A stretch of DNA of 64,000 nucleotides, taken from Rhizobium sp. BK418 (GTDB lineage: Bacteria > Pseudomonadota > Alphaproteobacteria > Rhizobiales > Rhizobiaceae). The notes under the pieces were generated by a model. That model saw only the letters and a list, made by a program, of their open reading frames with translations. It was not told the origin of the DNA and did not search any database. Positions 61,828 through 64,000 of this stretch are shown in pieces. Both the position numbers and the translations under genes were made by a program. The DNA lies in NCBI RefSeq assembly GCF_004341105.1, contig NZ_SLZK01000009.1, positions 62,001 to 126,000 of the forward strand. The letters are read 5' to 3'. How positions within the stretch are numbered: position 1 is the stretch's first letter; each line of letters starts with the position of its first letter.

Positions 61828-63831
61828 TCAGCCTTCCAACCACTTCACCTGTTCGGGCGTCAGCTGGATATCCAGCGCCGAAAGGCTGTCTTCCAGTTCG
61901 GCGATCGTACGCGGCCCGATCAGCGGGATGACAGGGAAGGGCTGGGCGATGACATAGGCAAGCGCGATGTGGATCGGATGCCGACCGAGCTGCTTTGCAA
62001 GCTCGATCGCTCGGTCACGCCGCTCGAAGTTGCGATCGGAATACCAGCAGCGTACGATCTCCTCGTCGTCACGCTTGTCGCGGCCGGCCCGGTCTGTGAA
62101 GAAACCGCGGCCCTGGCTCGACCAGGCGAAGTTCGGGATTTGCTTCTCGTTCAGCCATTTCTTCCAGTCATCATCAGAGGCGGCAACGCAGCCGGCCCAG
62201 ATGGGATCCAGCATCTCGGCGAGTGAGAAGTTGTTGGAAAGCGCGCCGGGCGCTGACTTGCCATTCTTCTTCGCATAGGCAATCGCCTCGTCGAAACGCT
62301 CGCGCGTCCAATTCGAGCCACCGAAGATGCCGCGGATGCGGCCGCGTTTGACCTCCGCATCCATGGCATCGACGAATTCGCCGACCGGCACATCGGTATT
62401 GTCGCGATGCATGAAGTAGATATCGACATAGTCGGTCTTCAGGCGGTTGAGCGACTGATCGAGCTGCTTGCCGATAACATCGGGATAGCAGAGCGGCGAA
62501 TGGGCGCCCTTGCCGATCAGAACGATCTCTTCGCGCGGCACTTTGCGGCTCGTGTGCCAGTCGCCGAATATGCTCTCCGTCTTGCCGCCGCCATAGACGA
62601 AGGCGGTGTCGAAGACATTGCCGCCCGCTTCGTAGAAGGTATCGAGGGTCAGGGAGGCGGACGCGAAATTCGGGAAGAATTCGAAGCCGAGGGTGACGAC
62701 CGAAGCTGGCTTGGAAATCCCGGGGATCTGGCGCTGCGGAATGGAATTGCCGCGCCGGACAGTCCCGCCTGCGATGTTCAGCGTGCGTTTGGCGGCTTTC
62801 TCGACACCATATTCGAGGCCAACCGAAGCGCGCCACTGGTCGAGCACTTTAAGGTTGTTGATCGAATCCGCCCAGCTCATCCCGGGCGCGCGGAACTCCT
62901 TCTCGCCGGCGCGGATCGCGTCACCCGCCGCATCCGCCTCGAAGGAGTAGAGCCAGCGATCCTCCTTGACCTCGACGGTCTGCTGCTCGTTATTCTTGAA
63001 GATCTCGATCTTGCCAACGCCGCCCTTATGGCCGGACGCGAACCAGAAATCCTTGACTTCGATACGGCCCTGCGAACCGATGATGCGCAAGACATTGTCC
63101 TGCTGCGCCATGATCGAGCACGAGACTTCGGCGATGATCTCGTTCGGGAATTTCAGTACGGCTGACGCCCATTCATCGACACCGGACTGGCCGAGATGCG
63201 CGACGCCAGCGACATTTTCCGGCTCCAGGAAAGGCTTTCCGGCGGCCGCGCCGGCAAGCAGGCGGGCCATGGAGACCGGATAACCGCCGACATCCAGAAT
63301 ACCGCCGCCGGCGGTGTCATTGGCGAACAGGCGGTGTTCCGGTTTGTATGTGCCCATGCTGAAGCCGAACGAGGAGCGGATGATGCGGATTTCATCGATC
63401 GTGCCGCTCTTGATAAGCTCGATCAGCTTTTCGGTCTGCGGATGCACGCGATACATGAAGGCTTCGCCGGCAAAGACACCAGCCTTTTTGGCCTCGTAGT
63501 AGATTGCCTCCGCGTCATAGGCGGAAAGCGCAATCGGCTTTTCGACCAGCACATGCTTGCCGGCGCGGATCGCCTTGATGGCCCATTCGGCGTGACCGGT
63601 GTGGGGCGTGGCGATATAGATCGCATCGACATCCGTGTCGGTCAGAAGCGCTTCATAGCCGTTGACAATACGCGCGCCCGGAAAACCGTCTGCGAGTCCC
63701 GGCCTGTCGGGGTTGCGCGTGGCAATTGCGACGAGCTTGCCGGTGCGTGAATGCGCGACGCCATCTGCAAAGGTGCGGGCGATGGTGCCGGGGCCGATGA
63801 TGCCCCAGCGGATTGGATTATCTGAAGTCAT
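61828..63831 (-). CDS. Gfo/Idh/MocA dehydrogenase fused to aldo/keto reductase
   Basis: A 667-aa two-domain oxidoreductase. ATG 63831 follows GAGGACAG. Residues about 1-330 form a Gfo/Idh protein (RWGIIGPGTIARTFADGV, Lys in VEKPIA near 95). Residues about 350-667 form an AKR (LGFEFFPNFASASLTLDTFYEAGGNVFDTA; Tyr in FVYGGG; Lys in VLIGKG; HRDNTDV). No stop or frameshift separates them. The two could do successive or opposite redox steps on one sugar. It follows an ABC ATPase gene 34 nt upstream, pointing to sugar uptake and catabolism. Confidence 0.9.
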   Translation of the reverse strand: MTSDNPIRWGIIGPGTIARTFADGVAHSRTGKLVAIATRNPDRPGLADGFPGARIVNGYEALLTDTDVDAIYIATPHTGHAEWAIKAIRAGKHVLVEKPIALSAYDAEAIYYEAKKAGVFAGEAFMYRVHPQTEKLIELIKSGTIDEIRIIRSSFGFSMGTYKPEHRLFANDTAGGGILDVGGYPVSMARLLAGAAAGKPFLEPENVAGVAHLGQSGVDEWASAVLKFPNEIIAEVSCSIMAQQDNVLRIIGSQGRIEVKDFWFASGHKGGVGKIEIFKNNEQQTVEVKEDRWLYSFEADAAGDAIRAGEKEFRAPGMSWADSINNLKVLDQWRASVGLEYGVEKAAKRTLNIAGGTVRRGNSIPQRQIPGISKPASVVTLGFEFFPNFASASLTLDTFYEAGGNVFDTAFVYGGGKTESIFGDWHTSRKVPREEIVLIGKGAHSPLCYPDVIGKQLDQSLNRLKTDYVDIYFMHRDNTDVPVGEFVDAMDAEVKRGRIRGIFGGSNWTRERFDEAIAYAKKNGKSAPGALSNNFSLAEMLDPIWAGCVAASDDDWKKWLNEKQIPNFAWSSQGRGFFTDRAGRDKRDDEEIVRCWYSDRNFERRDRAIELAKQLGRHPIHIALAYVIAQPFPVIPLIGPRTIAELEDSLSALDIQLTPEQVKWLEG

Positions 63832-63865
63832 GACTGTCCTCTTTCGTCTTTCGGTCTTGGGATGG

Positions 63866-64000
63866 TTAGCGGAGCCGCTTGCCTGCGGCATCGAACAGGA
63901 AGAGGCGGGCGGCGGGCAGAGAGACTGCCAGTGTCTCGGTCTTGCCGAGGCTGCGGGATTCTGGACGCTCGATGATGAGCTGCTCACCGCCGAAATTGGC
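63866..64000 (-). CDS. C-terminal end of an ABC sugar transporter ATPase, cut by window edge
   Basis: Only the last 44 codons are present (ending LFLFDAAGKRLR and TAA at 63866). They match the TOBE-type tail of MalK/UgpC ATPases (GEQLIIERPESRSLGKTETLAVSLP). The main part lies beyond the right edge. It would be the gene before the Gfo/Idh-AKR fusion in one operon. Confidence 0.8.
   Translation of the reverse strand, partial: ANFGGEQLIIERPESRSLGKTETLAVSLPAARLFLFDAAGKRLR

Noticed and set aside
1-64000. CRISPR arrays, tRNA and rRNA genes
   Set aside because: No regularly spaced repeats, cloverleaf-like tRNA genes or rRNA stretches were found on either strand by reading; a tRNAscan or CRISPR search was not run.

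Overview
The window looks like Rhizobium or a close relative (Rhizobiaceae). The grounds are protein content: PssD/PssE-type glucuronosyltransferase halves, an ExoP-like tyrosine autokinase, minCDE, a ugp system with an embedded GDPD, small DUF982/DUF1127/DUF6074/DUF6894 proteins, and CtrA-type TTAA-N7-TTAA boxes. minCDE usually sits on a chromid or megaplasmid in this family, so a secondary replicon is likely (inference, not proven here).

Layout. (1) 1-22.3 kb: a surface-polysaccharide cluster. The plus strand runs SGNH hydrolase (cut by the window edge), Tat-exported GH10 glycanase, two GT4, a hexapeptide acyltransferase, a pyruvyl transferase, Wzx flippase, four GT2, a Wzy-type polymerase, PssD, PssE, a Wzz/BY-kinase, a small membrane protein and a PPP-type phosphatase. 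The minus strand carries a second O-antigen-ligase-like protein, Wza, a secreted protein and a membrane-anchored protein. No initiating phosphoglycosyltransferase is visible, so it must lie outside. (2) 22.5-26.3 kb: a LapG-like cysteine peptidase, minCDE behind two perfect CtrA boxes, and a methyltransferase with a palindrome at its ribosome-binding site. (3) 26.5-32.4 kb: ugpBAE-GDPD-ugpC plus an RpiR regulator, with a PhoB-box-like array upstream. (4) 32.6-36.8 kb: a type I secretion ABC/MFP pair and an RTX-like substrate. (5) 36.8-38.4 kb: an IS1182-family element inserted at a terminator hairpin, which is now present as a 28-bp direct repeat on both sides. (6) 38.4-45.9 kb: a LacI-controlled carbohydrate operon (Gfo/Idh dehydrogenase, TIM-barrel isomerase, ABC importer) with three matching operators. 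(7) 46-52.7 kb: EmrAB efflux, DUF2231 plus a PQQ-type sugar dehydrogenase lipoprotein, and a GH13 trehalose-synthase-like enzyme. (8) 53-61.7 kb: small, probably stress-related genes around a Crp/Fnr regulator, a DUF1194 VWA protein, a luciferase-like oxidoreductase, a lytic transglycosylase and a siderophore-interacting protein. Within it is a DUF1127 gene followed by a strongly structured small RNA with CCUCCUCCC in its loops. (9) 61.8-64 kb: a Gfo/Idh-aldo/keto reductase fusion and the tail of another ABC ATPase.

How parts fit. Region 1 encodes a near-complete Wzx/Wzy pathway: seven glycosyltransferase activities, acyl and pyruvyl decoration, flipping, polymerisation, chain-length control, outer-membrane export and a glycanase for trimming. 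Regions 3, 6 and 9 import and oxidise phosphodiesters and sugars. The most notable non-coding element is the DUF1127/anti-Shine-Dalgarno sRNA pair at 57.5-58.0 kb, which parallels the CcaF1-CcsR locus of Rhodobacter sphaeroides. The polysaccharide genes look more AT-rich than the transporter genes after 27 kb (visual impression, not computed).
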